DNA of 64,000 bases from Bolinopsis microptera (GCF_026151205.1 NC_087078.1:17997118-18061117); one strand, 5' to 3'. Counted from the first letter of the stretch, positions 47,001 to 56,157 are shown. Numbers and translations are program-made. The notes: a model not told the origin generated them from the sequence alone.

Positions 47001-50000
47001 CCCTTCGTAATACGAGCTCGGAAGCGGGAGCTCTGCTTTTAGAGGTACGTATCGTGAATGACTCGGACCGAAAATTTTCTAAGTCAAAAATTTTCAAAGT
47101 TTTCTTGAAGTTGAAAACTACTTTTGTTCATGTTTCATGCTACCCTGATCATTATGAGCCAAACATATTTTTTTCGGTTTTCGAAGTTCGACATACGATT
47201 TTGGACTCGAGGGTTCCCCTTTGTGATGCGATCTCGGAAGGCAGGCCTCCCCTTCGCAATACGAGCTCGGAAGCGGGAGCTCTGCTTTCAGAGGTACGTA
47301 TCGTGAATGACTCGGACCGAAAATTTTCTAAGTCAAAAATTTTCAAAGTTTTCTTGAAAACTACTTCTGTTCATGTTTCATGCTACCCTGATCATTCTGA
47401 GCCGAAAATATTTTTTTCGGTTTTCGAAGTCCGCACCTACCCTTCGATATACGATTTTAAACTCGTGGGTTCCCCTTTGTGATGCGATCTCGGAAGGCAG
47501 GCCTCCCCTTCGTAATACGAGCTCGGAAGCGGGAGCTCTGCTTTTAGAGGTACGTATCGTGAATGACTCGGACCGAAAATTTTCTAAGTCAAAAATTTTC
47601 AAAGTTTTCTTGAAGTTGAAAACTACTTTTGTTCATGTTTCATGCTACCCTGATCATTATGAGCCAAACATATTTTTTTCGGTTTTCGAAGTTCGACATA
47701 CGATTTTGGACTCGAGGGTTCCCCTTTGTGATGCGATCTCGGAAGGCAGGCCTCCCCTTCGTAATACGAGCTCGGAAGCAGGAGCTCTGCTTTTAGAGGT
47801 ACGTATCGTGAATGACTCGGACCGAAAATTTTCTAAGTCAAAATTTTTAAAAGTTTTTCTGGAAATTACTTTTGTTCATGTTTTATGCTACCCTGATCAT
47901 TCTGAGCCGAAAATATTTTTTTCGGTTTTTTGAAGTCCGTACCTACATTCGGAAGGTTGTGGATGTAATACTGATTGGTTTCATATACTAATTATAGAAA
48001 ACGTAATATTTGGCCCACAGATTTGAAGGAAAATACACGAATTTGGTTCTCAGATTTAAAGGAAAATTCGCAATTTGACGCGGAGAACTGAAAAAAATCG
48101 CGATTTTTCGTGAGGCCAGGATCTGAAAAATCGCGACTTGTCGCGGCAAACGTGAAAAATCGCGATACCGCACATGCTGCAATTTCCTTTTGTCCTTAAC
48201 CTCGAAATTCAGGCTTTGGTGCGAAGCGCCAAAAAATTTAGGCTGTGGCGCGAAGCGCCAAAAAATATTTAGAATTTGGCCCCCCCATGAAGAAAATCAT
48301 TCCTACACCCCTGATCATCTTGCTTCGTGCCGAAAGTGAAAGTGAAAGTGAAAGTCATTAAACCAATGCATGTTTTACATTTTCTGGTTGCGCGATTCGG
48401 TAGGAAGGAGAACAATCTAACACTTACCTGAGCAAGGGTCAGAGTTGCAGGATTGAGTCTGTGAATCGTCTCCTACACACGCTGCCCCACCGTTAGCAGG
48501 GGCAGGGTTGTTACATTCCTTGGATCTGATCTGGGTGCCTCCTCCACATTCAGCTGAGCATTTCGACCAGGCCCCATATTCACTCCAACCTCCATTTACT
48601 GCGCAAGGGTCAGAGTTGCAGGATTGGGTCTGTGAATCGTCTCCTACACACGCTGCCCCGCCATTAGCAGGAGCAGGGTTGTTACATTCCTTGGATCTGA
48701 TCTGGGTACCTCCATTACACTCAGCTGAACATTTTGACCAAGCCCCATATTCACTCCAACCTCCATTTACTGCGCAAGGGTCAGAGTTGCAGGATTGAGT
48801 CTGAACATCGTCTCCTACACACGCTGCCCCGCCATTAGCAGGAGCAGGGTTGTTACATTCCTTGGATCTGATCTGGGTACCTTTTCCTCCACAAACAGCT
48901 GAACATTTCGACCAAGCCCCATATTCACTCCAACCTCCATTTACTGCGCAAGGGTCAGAGTTGCAGGATTGAGTCTGGACATCGTCTCCTACACACGCTG
49001 CCCCGCCATTAGCAGGAGCAGGGTTGTTACATTCCTTGGATCTGATCTGGGTACCTTTTCCTCCACATTCAGCTGAGCATTTCGACCAAGCCCCATATTC
49101 ACTCCAACCTCCATTTACTGCGCAAGGGTCAGAGTTGCAGGATTGAGTCTGAACATCATCTCCTACACACGCTGCCCCGCCATTAGCAGGGACAGGGTTG
49201 TTACATTCCTTGGATCTGATCTGGGTACCTCCATTACACTCAGCTGAACATTTCGACCAGGCCCCATATTCACCCCAATCTCCGTCAACTGAAAATTAAG
49301 CTTATGAGAACCAACGGGCCTTTTTAACCCTCTCCACTTTGCTTCAATAATGCATCATAGCATCCGTACTTGAAGTCTAGTTTCAGGGATTGAAATTATT
49401 TTAAACAAATGTATGAGAATAAAGAGGCATTTCTAATCTTCTCCATTTTGCTTCAATAATGCTTCTTAGCATTTGTATTTGAAGTCTGCTTTCATAGATT
49501 AAAATTATTTATAATTTTTAAAAGGTTTAGGCCGCTTGTTAGAAATCATTTTTGATGAAAAATAATAATACCATACTGTAAACTGAACAAAATGACTGTA
49601 ATATAATTTAATATCTGTTTACCTGGACAAGTGTTGTCAAGACAACACATCTCAACAGCAGTAGCTTTGGGACTGTTAGATAGTTTACCATACCCAGGCT
49701 TCTTTAAGAAACACCTAAATCCCCACTTAGTCTTCTTCCAGTTGATTGCTGCACAGTTATCTTTACTTGCACACTTGTTCACACAGTCCTGAGAAACACA
49801 CATTGGTAATCTCCTTTTTGATAAAACAAATATTTAATAAAACAAATATTTAATAAAACAAATATTTAATAAAACAAATATTTATTTTTACGGCACAATC
49901 AAACAATAGCAATAATAAATCAATCAGGGGAGATTTGAAGAGGTCTCAAGTGCCGAAGGCCACTGCTTTTCTTTAGGATTTTACCTGCCAGTACCCTGAA

Positions 50001-53000
50001 AGTCTGGTCAAGCTAACATGAATAATATTTTAGCTCAAAAATCTTCAGATTGAGAAATGTTGCCGCGAAATTTGCATCTACACAATTACAAGTAAATCGC
50101 TGTTATTTCGAGAAATTCGTTATCCAGTGAACGACCGCTAAATTTAGAAGGAAAAAGAATGTGAACATCAGAGAACCTGGATGGTGGTTAAGTCATCCAC
50201 AAATGTGTGAGGTCCGTTCAAGTTTTTCTTTTCATTTGAACATTTGCCCACTTGTTTTTGCGCGAATAAACCTGAAATAGAAAGATTGGAACTTCGAGAT
50301 TATGTAATTATGAAATTAATGTATTATCATATACTATGTATGATACATATCAGACATATCTACATACATGTATATGGCTAGGGTGGGGATTTCTACATTT
50401 TACTGTGTACTGTGGTCTTGCCTCTTGGTACCATATAGTTTTGTGAGGACCAAAAAAAGCTAACCTGGTATGGAACAGAGTTTATCATTGCAGGATTGAG
50501 TCTCAACATCTTTCCCTGCACATGCCTCTCCACCATTAGCAGGAGCAGGGTTGTTACAGTCCCTGGATCTTGTCTGAGTACCTCCTCCGCATAAATCTGA
50601 ACATTCCGACCAGGCCCCATATTCACCCCAACCTCCGTCAACTGAATTAAAATGGTCTTTTCATTTGTGTATATGATTTTTTATGATATGTTTAAACTTA
50701 AAACAAATGTCTGAGAACTAACGGGCACAACAAGACTGCAGCACCGTATTATATCTGTTTACCTGGACAGTTGTTGTCAAGACAACACATCTCAACAGCA
50801 GTAGCTTTGGGACTGTTAGATAGTTTACCATACCCAGGCTTCTTTAAGAAACACCTAAATCCCCACTTAGTCTTCTTCCAGTTGATTGCTGCACAGTTAT
50901 CTTTACTTGCACACGTGTTCACACAGTCCTGAGATGACACGTTAAGGTGGGGCCTATTAACTGCTCATTTGATAAATCTGATAGTTTGAGGTCAAGTATA
51001 TGCGATCAGATATTCATTTTGAGCTCAAAACTGCCAGATTTTGGAGATATCGCAAACTAATTTACATCCTCTTCAATCTCCATTGACAATTAACTAATTA
51101 AATAGCAACGGTTGAAGATTCGGTCTTCAGACCATCATTGGTTTTACATAATTTTCATCTTTCAATTTTTAAACCTCAATAAATGTTAATAAAAAAGGTG
51201 CAGTCAAAAAACCTGGATAGTGGCCATGTTATCTACAAATGAATGGGGTCCTCCGAAGTTTTTTTTGGCACGAGAACACTTTTTCGTTTCCTTCTTCGAG
51301 TAAACTGTAAAAGAAAGGCCACTTACATAATATATATAGTATATACCGTTGTTTTTAATGCAATAAATTATATAAGCATTTCATGTCGAAAAACTACTGT
51401 ATTATTCGCTCAAACCTTCTTTAAGTTCAACAGTATCCGGGCAAGTATATCCACATTTCTTCAGATAACCCTCCTTTTTAGTACATTTCCTTCTCTGGTT
51501 CTTTTTCATAGAACCAGATCCTTTTATCTTTTTACATCCTTCGAGGGATGGGCCAAACCCTTTTGCGAGACAGACGTTGTATTCTTGCACTTTTTTGTTA
51601 AATTTTTTTGCTATGCATGTCTTCGAATCCACTCCGTTCAGGCCGAATATTCCTAATACGACTATCAACGTAACCAATACGAGTACTTTCATACCTGGTG
51701 GTGAACGTGAACTGTTAAATATTTCCTACCAATACCATCTTGGAGTTATTTTGCAAAAAAAAAATTTATTTAAAATTGCTCTTACTGGTTTGGATTAGGT
51801 AAACTGACATTGGTGAATGATTACTGGGAAAAGCATTACAAACGAAATTTAAAGAAGGAGATACGAACTACAAGTTTTTTAACAAGAACGATGAATTAAG
51901 TACTTAATTTAAATAAAAACTGAACGCACTGTGTTTGTGGACCTCAAGATGTTAGTTATAGTGTCATTTGTCCCTCAATATAGCAGAGTTTATCTGTGCT
52001 CATCTGTCGTAAGCTTGTGTGGTGTGTCATATCTTGAGGTTTTCCTCTGAAAGCAATGAGAGACACTTTGTGTAATACCCTCAATGTTCATTTCTTCATA
52101 ACTGTTGTAAAATGTAAGAATGTAAACGCAATTAAATTGTAAATGCTTCATATCGATTTATCGCGGGTATGCACAAAATAATTATTTGGAAAAAAAAACA
52201 CTTATGGATCTAAATAAACTAAATACTAACAGAATTACATTCGATCACATAAGCTTGAATCATCAGATATACTGTAATTTCAGAAAAATCTTACAATTTC
52301 TCTTCAGCCAACCCACTAATTTCCATAGCACTTACACACAACACCCCTCGTTCTAGGTACTACGCGATGCAAGGTGACACACTTCTCTACAAAACCTTCC
52401 TCCACCACGAACTACCAATCCTAGTTGTATACGAGAAGGAGATTGAGACCTACTTCAACAACTTCAGTGACTCGATCCAGCAGTTTAAGTTACAGAGGTG
52501 TCCTAAACTTGGTGGAGATCCGGACGATGAGGACGACGAGAAGGACCCTGATATCGGCATGTACAAGGGCTCATTCAGGTGGGTGTAAAGCTATAAATAA
52601 CAGTCCTGTTTAAGGATACAAATTTCCCCAAATCGAAACTTTTATTCAGCTGTGAAAAGCTAGCTGCTAATAGATCGAAATTGCAGTGGATTAAAACTGA
52701 ATCTTAAATTTTAGACGCCAGATTCCACCACCACGGTGTATAAACACATTGTGTGCAGGATATACGAGCTACATCCAGACACCAGCAGAAACAGAGAGCT
52801 GATATACGGCACTGTTCCCACAGTGGGCCCGATCAGGATCAATGTCAGAGTTTACCTCCTCCAGGGTCTCAGGTTGGCCTGCAGGAGCAGGATCAAGGAG
52901 AACACGTGCGACCCCTTCCTAGCTGTAAAACTGGGCTCCAGGGAGATATACGATGTTGACGGCAGCATTAAGAAGAACTGCCGGGATCCGATGTTTGCTA

Positions 53001-56000
53001 CTTTTTACAACTTGACCACTATAATTCCTAACATGCCGCAGTTAGTGGTGCAGTGTTGGGATTGGAAAGCGACGGAGGAGGGAAGGGATATTCTGATCGG
53101 GGAGACCAGGATTGACTTGGAGAACAGGTCGGTCTCTTGTTTCATTGCTATTTGATTTCTTACCTGACTTGGAGAACAGGTCGGTCTCTTATTTCATTGC
53201 TATTTGCTTTCTCACCTGACTTGGAGAACAGGTCGGTCTCTTATTTCATTGCTATTTGATTTCTCACCTGACTTGGAGAACAGGTCGGTCTCTTGTTTCA
53301 TTGCTATTTGATTTCTCACCTGACTTGGAGAACAGGTCGGTCTCTTGTTTCATTGCTATTTGATTTCTCACCTTTTAAGAGGAGTGCCGTGAATTAAATC
53401 CTGCAATATGAGCTCATCGTAGTTTGCTATTGAGAATCCTAGAGTTCTTCAAAACCAGGAGATGTAATCAATTTATAACGACACAATTATATTGCTACAT
53501 TTAAACCCTACACCTAACTAATCCTCCAATATGCTCCTTGTATCCACCTCCAAACCCCTGACTCCACCTCCCTACAACCCTCTTTAGGTACCTGAGCGTG
53601 AAGAGGCCAATGTGTGGACTAACGGAGAGGTACATGATAGACGGCCCCCACAGCTGGAGAGACTTCATGTCACCAGTACAGATTCTGGAGGAGTGGTGTC
53701 TGGCTAATGGCATACCTGTACCTACTTATTCTAGTGACGGCAAGAGAGCCGGGGTTAATGGGGAGATGTTTTCCTCTGAGGAGTTTGAGAAACACGAAGT
53801 TAACTACGAGGATTCTGCTGTGTGAGTATTTTGAGTTAAGTTTTTATATATTTATTATAGTCTCTATATAATGCTTTTGGACACACAACGTAAGGCTTGA
53901 AATCTTCGTAAAACTACATCATTAGAGCTTCAAATTATTTGTTATATAGTAGTATTGAAAGTATTATTATAGTCTCTGATGTCCATCAAAAAATAAAAAA
54001 ATCTGTTTTGCACCCAGCGACTTTCTCAAACATAAACGCATACCAAATTTTCGCTGCCTTTTAACTCCTTATCCAAAATCAAAATTTGTCATTATTTCCA
54101 CCAATAAAGAAAATCCACCCTATTATAATAACACCCCTTCTTCAGTTGGGGAGAGTACAAGGAGAGGACAGCCCTGTACATCCTGTTAGAGTTCGGGCTG
54201 ATCAGGGACTATGTTGAAAAGAGACAACTAACTGATCCTGTTATGCCTGGTGTACCTCAGGGTCGGATCCTTATGTGGGTGCGTGCCTCAACACCTTGGC
54301 CTTGTTGTATCTTACATTTCAGAATATCTCGCTGGAATAATCATTGCATCTATGTAACAATTTTAACATGATCACTGATCAAGTGTTTTTTGTTGAAAAA
54401 TGCAATTTATATCGTGTCTCCATTTGCCCCAATGCCCAGGTGGATATATTCCCGTTTTCTGAGAAGCCACCAGAGCCCATGAGAGTGGACCCTCCACTTC
54501 CCGTAGACCAGGAGCTGAGAGTGATAGTATTCGAGGTTACTAACGTGGAGACGATACAGGAAATAGATCCGGGTCCGGGAATGAAGAAGCTGAACGATCT
54601 GCTCGTGCAGGGTCACTTTAGTGGAGATACTGAGAGTCAGGTATATTATTCAAAGTTCACCGTATCTCCTAAATCCTGATCTTCTTTATACAGTAAAGTT
54701 TACTAACCATATATATCTGGTTTAATAAAACTGGCCGCTGGTGTTACCTTGAAACAGACTTAAACATTTTATTGTAATGATTGTAAGCAACACTTCAAGA
54801 ACCCTCCACCAAGACGTTTAAGCCAAGAGTCATGAACTACACAATGTTTTTGGGCGAATGAAAAACTTCATGCAATCTGCAAGTAACATCTCCAACCTCT
54901 ACTTCCAGGTATCAGAGATACACACCCGGGCAGTTAACGGTAACGGAGTACTTCACTGGAGGTTCAAGTTCAACTTCCAATACGCCTATCTCAAAAGGAA
55001 AGTGATGATCCCCGGTGACATAGAGGACACATATCTGGACCCTATCGTCACTCTTAAAGTGATGGATGGAGATCCAGGGGTCAGTAAGGAACCTTACGGT
55101 TACGTTCACCTGAATTTGTCCTATATGCCACGTGGTATGGCACGGGAGGATTGGGCTATAATGGACATTATTCCTGAGTATGAGGATCCTCCTAAAGGCA
55201 AGGATGAAGTGTATGATCCTGATGATTACAAGTTTGTGGGACCTCCGAAGATAACCTTCCTCAACCTTTACAAAGCCAAGAAAACCCTGGGTAGACCCAT
55301 CTTTGAATAATTTTGTTATAGCAGATTTAAGATTATGCAGTATATAATTCCCCCTAGGAGACCTTCTATGTTTTTTTTTGTAATTTAACAGAAATATTTA
55401 ATAAGGTTTAACAGAATCTGTTTCTTGACTGAATGTTCAAAAATGTCTGCAGGATGGTGGCCGCTTTACAAAAAACAAGGTGACTACTTGGTTAAAACCG
55501 GGAACATTAGGATGGAGCTGGAGGTCATGAACAGAGAGCAGTCGGAGAAGAGACCTGCTGGATTTGGGAGAAATGAACCAAACGCAAACCCTGTTATTCC
55601 TGAGCCTATGTGAGCGAAATGTTTCACCCATGAAATCGTCATTCAACATTCTTTAGAGTAGAAAATAGGAGTAAATGAACTTAGCTTATTGAAATATTTT
55701 CAATAAAAATGGTTATTTCTTTCTATTTTTATTTTTAGTCAGCTTGTGATTTGAGTTGTTTTTAATTAAAATTCCATCTCAGCCGTGTTACAACAGAGTT
55801 CAAAGGACTTCAAGCTAAGCTTCAGACCGTAGTATTCATCTTAAAGTCGCCCCTCAGATTCAAATTCATCATCGCAATAATATTACAAATATTTGGGTTC
55901 ATTTTTGGCGCCTTGATGTGGAACGCTCCGGTTAGTTTCCTATTATATCAGTTTTTGGTTGATGTTTTTTAGATTTAGGAATATGACCCGCAAATTGGTT

Positions 56001-56157
56001 TAACATAAAACCTTCGAAGATAAAGGGTAAAAATGGTGATAGGCAATAATTTCATTAGTTATCGTCGACCGTTTCCAATCATTCCATATTAATCATATTA
56101 CTTATCAAATCCATCCCTCAATACCAGAGTTCTATAACTGCAAGTCTCGCTGGGTAA
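24218..56157 (+). CDS. Type-I ferlin (dysferlin/myoferlin/Fer-1 class), complete, 39 exons
   Basis: Ferlins are tail-anchored multi-C2 proteins for Ca2+-dependent membrane fusion and repair. I traced 39 coding exons with AG/GT borders and compatible phases, about 2,041 codons, close to human dysferlin. The domain order is C2A, C2B, FerI, C2C, FerA, FerB, DysF, C2D, C2E, C2F, C2G and a C-terminal membrane helix. The DysF domain separates it from otoferlin-type ferlins. The start at 24218 begins the C2A strand (MSLSVHAIKGYNLPLLEK) and the stop is TAA at 56155. The gene spans 32 kb because most introns hold minisatellites and intron 30 holds another gene. One frameshift lies in exon 13. Block entries below give exon coordinates. 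Paralogue assignment within type I is not possible from this sequence alone. Confidence 0.95.
24971..25335. repeat. 70-bp minisatellite, about 5 copies, ferlin intron 2
   Basis: The unit contains ATTCCCCGTCTCTGAGCAAC with a 70-bp period (starts near 24971, 25041, 25111, 25181, 25251) and is nearly identical between copies. Confidence 0.95.
26859..26919. promoter_or_regulatory. Cluster of cAMP-response-element palindromes in ferlin intron 4
   Basis: Exact TGACGTCA at 26881-26888, 26901-26908 and 26912-26919, plus TTACGTCA at 26859-26866. An overlapping CACGTG lies at 26887-26892. TGACGTCA is the full CREB/ATF site. Four in 61 bp, starting 6 bp after the exon 4 donor, would fit an intronic enhancer. 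Confidence 0.45.
28730..30052. repeat. GC-rich 40/48-bp minisatellite, ferlin intron 8
   Basis: Units of about 40 bp (GGGGCCGCAGACTCTGGGGG ... TGTTGAGGAA) alternate with 48-bp forms that carry an extra CACTCTCC. A few units include GGGCCCTAGG. Long frames are open in several registers only because the unit lacks stops, and the 40-bp period does not keep frame. I therefore do not call a gene here. Confidence 0.95.
31083..31955. repeat. 27-bp minisatellite, about 32 copies, ferlin intron 11
   Basis: The unit CAAGTTACTGTAGGATCTAA plus CATCCCC or CATTCTC repeats in strict 27-bp steps from just after the exon 11 donor to just before the exon 12 acceptor. Being a multiple of three, it leaves minus-strand frames of 187 and 310 codons with a nine-residue repeat. 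No start context, splice structure or homologue supports a gene. Confidence 0.95.
32335..37858 (+). CDS. Ferlin exons 13-23: FerA, FerB, DysF
   Basis: Exons: 32335-32544, 33903-34030, 34209-34279, 34455-34621, 35832-35998, 36203-36409, 36711-36790, 36891-37102, 37232-37362, 37566-37712, 37790-37858. Exon 13 encodes QFEVSIGDYGNS, and then in another frame PMFDGTKYYYCNWDD. Both are expected parts of the protein, so one base is missing near the CCC run at 32468-32470. Exons 14-16 are FerA-like helices. Exons 17-18 are FerB (IPDVLVWMISNGERIAYFKA; DGRITVYAETFENQ). Exons 19-22 are DysF: FIPPKGWEWGEEWQV, EMPPGWENKTDWSID, and two R-rich ends (YCRRRLWLRERVK; VRRRRWRRML). The 3' end of exon 16 with its donor seeds a 19-copy repeat. 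Confidence 0.92.
32690..33890. repeat. 32-bp minisatellite with noisy centre, ferlin intron 13
   Basis: The unit TTAACAGTGACCAAGTGTCT plus GTTTGCCTATAT is repeated about 35 times up to the exon 14 acceptor. Units at 33570-33885 are clean, while those at about 32900-33560 carry many one-base insertions and deletions. That sharp change in quality within one array looks like poor consensus sequence rather than biology. Confidence 0.9.
34601..35690. repeat. 19-copy array of the exon 16 end and its 5' splice site
   Basis: The unit of 54-62 bp contains CTCTGTGAACTGAAGATTCC followed by TTGTAAGT, TTTGGAGGG and TTCTGTTTAC. The first copy is the true end of ferlin exon 16 (CELKIP, donor GTAAGT at 34622). 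Eighteen further copies fill most of intron 16, and all keep GTAAGT. Exonic bases plus the donor are thus amplified as a block. Confidence 0.95.
36110..36159. repeat. Perfect 50-bp palindrome in ferlin intron 17
   Basis: Two 25-bp arms (36110-36134 and 36135-36159) are exact reverse complements with no spacer. The arm starts TTCAGAAGAACATGAATGTG and the centre is TATATATA. It ends 43 bp before exon 18. Confidence 0.95.
36410..36448. repeat. G-run tract directly after the exon 18 donor
   Basis: Three runs of four to ten G (GGGGGGGGGG, GGGG, GGGGGGGG) lie within 40 bp starting 5 bp after the GT. G-runs near a donor can act as splicing enhancers (hnRNP F/H sites) or form a G-quadruplex. Here this is only inferred from composition. 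Confidence 0.7.
37961..41230 (+). CDS. Ferlin exons 24-30: C2D and C2E
   Basis: Exons: 37961-38057, 38185-38322, 39006-39088, 39396-39539, 39774-39881, 40450-40891, 41110-41230. C2D contains YEVRTHIYQG, QLSPTWDQSFMFKG and the linker HHGDILAAFEIFQ. Exons 28-29 carry the conserved run PPGIRPILKQTRIE|VLSWGLRHLKFW, followed by C2E (LEIECGG, NNPNFPQ, PLVGKYIIKDF). Next is an acidic stretch (EEKEEKEES) and exon 30 ending in DDWEFLSMYWWSR, the site matching the conserved DWWSK of other ferlins. In C2D several loop Asp residues are replaced by Ser/Glu or are absent (GRELSSPEVDGTINAY), so Ca2+ binding there is doubtful. Confidence 0.92.
38105..38180. repeat. Nested inverted repeats of GTCACAGGCTGTGAC before exon 25
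   Basis: The near-palindrome TGTCACAGGCTGTGACA and its halves occur about five times in both orientations, ending within a few bases of the exon 25 acceptor (AG at 38183-38184). Strong hairpins are possible in the pre-mRNA. Confidence 0.85.
41181..41572. repeat. 7-copy array of the exon 30 end and its 5' splice site
   Basis: The unit of 47 or 62 bp contains TTCCTCTCCATGTACTGGTG, GTCCAG and GTCAGTACAG. Copy 1 is the true end of exon 30 (FLSMYWWSR, donor at 41231). Six more copies of exon end plus donor follow in the intron. Confidence 0.95.
41898..41903 (-). terminator. Poly(A) signal of the nested secreted-protein gene
   Basis: AATAAA on the minus strand, 25 nt past the stop codon at 41928. 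Confidence 0.6.
41928..43071 (-). CDS. Nested gene, tectonin-repeat tail (four exons)
   Basis: Exons in transcript order: 42970-43071, 42674-42816, 42313-42516, 41928-42104 (stop TGA). The repeats have the tectonin signature of WG after a hydrophobic run and paired loops: GKAGMWGVDSEEDVFKLD, SGATVWGIGPGRNVYKYLGG, DNDNVWGVASNHDLFRWTAS, VTPEGVWAMGEGNEILFRTG. Tectonin repeats form beta-propellers in fish-egg lectin, L-6/tachylectin-type lectins and TECPR proteins, often binding sugars or lipopolysaccharide. The last exon (58 residues) has a further short repeat-like strand (WEDVSGRLN...PITAMVPTRSALLI) before a Cys-containing tail. Confidence 0.85.
41928..51692 (-). CDS. Secreted PAN-like / thrombospondin type-1 / tectonin-repeat protein, nested in ferlin intron 30
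   Basis: I traced 15 coding exons with agreeing phases (blocks below), giving a protein of roughly 1,600 residues. The order is signal peptide (MKVLVLVTLIVVLGIFGLNG) and Cys-rich head, PAN-like module, one TSP1, PAN-like module, then TSP1 groups of 5, 2, 1, 1 and 8 (18 in all), then about four tectonin-type beta-propeller repeats and a short tail. Such domains bind glycans, matrix or microbial surfaces, so an extracellular or innate-immune or matrix role is an inference. The whole gene lies in antisense within one ferlin intron (41231-52356), so the two primary transcripts overlap. A hAT element sits in one of its introns. It could be two adjoining genes, but exon phases fit one. Confidence 0.82.
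43191..44582 (-). CDS. Nested gene, single exon with eight TSP1 repeats
   Basis: A 1,392-bp exon (8 x 174 bp) with no internal stop. Each 58-residue unit has the TSP1 pattern WGEYGAWSKCSAVCGGKGTQ, then IRSKECNNPAPANGG, then a CVGD-DSQTQSCNSDPC end. The tryptophans of the W-x-x-W type and six cysteines are present; the usual RxR layer reads IRSK. Copies are almost identical, so the array expanded recently or is being homogenised. The exon joins the tectonin part at 43071 in phase 1. Confidence 0.9.
44685..45944 (-). CDS. Nested gene, exons with four TSP1 repeats
   Basis: Exons in transcript order: 45597-45944 (two TSP1), 45141-45311 (one), 44685-44855 (one). The latter two encode a variant type, VDGEWGDFGAWSQCTADCGV followed by GTKTRYR, with the canonical RYR in place of RSK. 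All exons start with the split GTT Val codon and end in phase 1, so each is a symmetrical module that can be duplicated without a frameshift. Exon 45141-45311 and its intron are part of a recent 457-bp tandem duplication. Confidence 0.88.
44770..45683. repeat. 457-bp tandem duplication including a TSP1 exon and intron
   Basis: Sequence from about 44770 to 45226 is repeated at about 45227-45683, nearly base for base, including intron sequence (ACCATAAGTACAAAGTTACT and beyond). It copies part of one TSP1 exon with its flanking intron and so directly shows how the repeat number grows. Confidence 0.9.
46445..48313. mobile_element. Non-autonomous hAT-type DNA transposon
   Basis: The terminal inverted repeats CAGGGGTGTAGGAA (46445-46458 and its complement at 48300-48313) are flanked by an 8-bp target duplication ATCATCTT (46437-46444 and 48314-48321). 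An 8-bp duplication and CAGGGGTG ends are hallmarks of the hAT superfamily. The 1.87-kb interior has no transposase. Most of it is about six tandem units of about 250 bp (GTTCATGTTTCATGCTACCC ...) in two alternating variants, a higher-order period of about 505 bp. It lies in an intron of the nested gene. Confidence 0.92.
48428..49288 (-). CDS. Nested gene, single exon with five TSP1 repeats
   Basis: An 861-bp exon encoding five repeats of about 57 residues of the same type as the eight-repeat exon (WGEYGAWSKCSAECNGGTQ, SKECNNPAPANGGAACVGDD). The first unit reads NPVPANGG. The donor GTAAGT lies at 48427. The following intron holds the hAT element. Confidence 0.9.
49623..50928 (-). CDS. Nested gene, two PAN-like exons, one TSP1 exon and a linker exon
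   Basis: Exons in transcript order: 50763-50928, 50465-50641, 50177-50271, 49623-49788. The first and last are near-identical PAN/apple-like modules: DCVNTCASKDNCAAINWKKT, then WGFRCFLKKPGYGKLSN and VEMCCLDNNCP. Exon 50465-50641 is a TSP1 repeat (WGEYGAWSECSDLCGGGTQT). Exon 50177-50271 (KCSNEKKNLNGPHTFVDDLT) is the N-terminal strand of the second PAN-like module. The linker-plus-PAN pair therefore duplicated as a unit. PAN modules mediate protein or carbohydrate contacts in secreted proteins. Confidence 0.82.
51213..51692 (-). CDS. Nested gene, first two coding exons: signal peptide, Cys-rich head, first PAN-like linker
   Basis: Exon 1 (51416-51692) starts with ATG and a clear signal peptide (hydrophobic VLVLVTLIVVLGIFGL) followed by a basic six-Cys domain ending YLKKCGYTCPD, which weakly resembles ShKT-type domains. 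The donor is taken at 51415 (GTTTGA), which gives phase 1. Exon 2 (51213-51304) encodes KKCSRAKKNFGGPHSFVDNM, matching exon 50177-50271. Without splicing, exon 1 would end in a stop at 51402 and make a 96-residue secreted peptide, so a short separate product is an alternative. Confidence 0.7.
51693..52356. other. Ferlin intron 30 end, upstream region of the nested gene
   Basis: This should hold the promoter of the minus-strand nested gene. I could not identify a convincing TATA box. No other feature was seen. Confidence 0.4.
52357..56157 (+). CDS. Ferlin exons 31-39: C2F, C2G, membrane anchor
   Basis: Exons: 52357-52582, 52715-53127, 53588-53821, 54146-54278, 54440-54640, 54909-55290, 55453-55609, 55783-55930, 56128-56157. 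Exon 32 is C2F (INVRVYLLQGLRLACRSRIK, CDPFLAVKLG, ILIGETRIDLENR). Exon 33 holds the conserved WRDFMSPVQIL. Exons 35-37 are C2G (ELRVIVFEVTNVETIQE, VLHWRFKFNFQYAYLKRK, GWWPLYKKQGDY, RPAGFGRNEPNANP). Exon 38 carries the membrane helix FKFIIAIILQIFGFIFGALM, and exon 39 adds a nine-residue tail. The exon 31 donor is set at 52583 (GTGTAA), the choice that keeps phase with exon 32; a nearby GTGGGT at 52579 does not. The last exon is the least certain. Confidence 0.92.
53112..53375. repeat. 5-copy array of the exon 32 end and its 5' splice site
   Basis: A 53-bp unit contains GACTTGGAGAACAG followed by GTCGGTCTCTTGTTTCATTG. Copy 1 is the true end of ferlin exon 32 (IDLENR, donor at 53128). Four more copies follow in the intron, each with the donor intact. 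Confidence 0.95.

Noticed and set aside
46606-47933. Frames of 123-204 codons on the plus strand
   Set aside because: They repeat with the 505-bp tandem units inside the hAT element and resemble no transposase.
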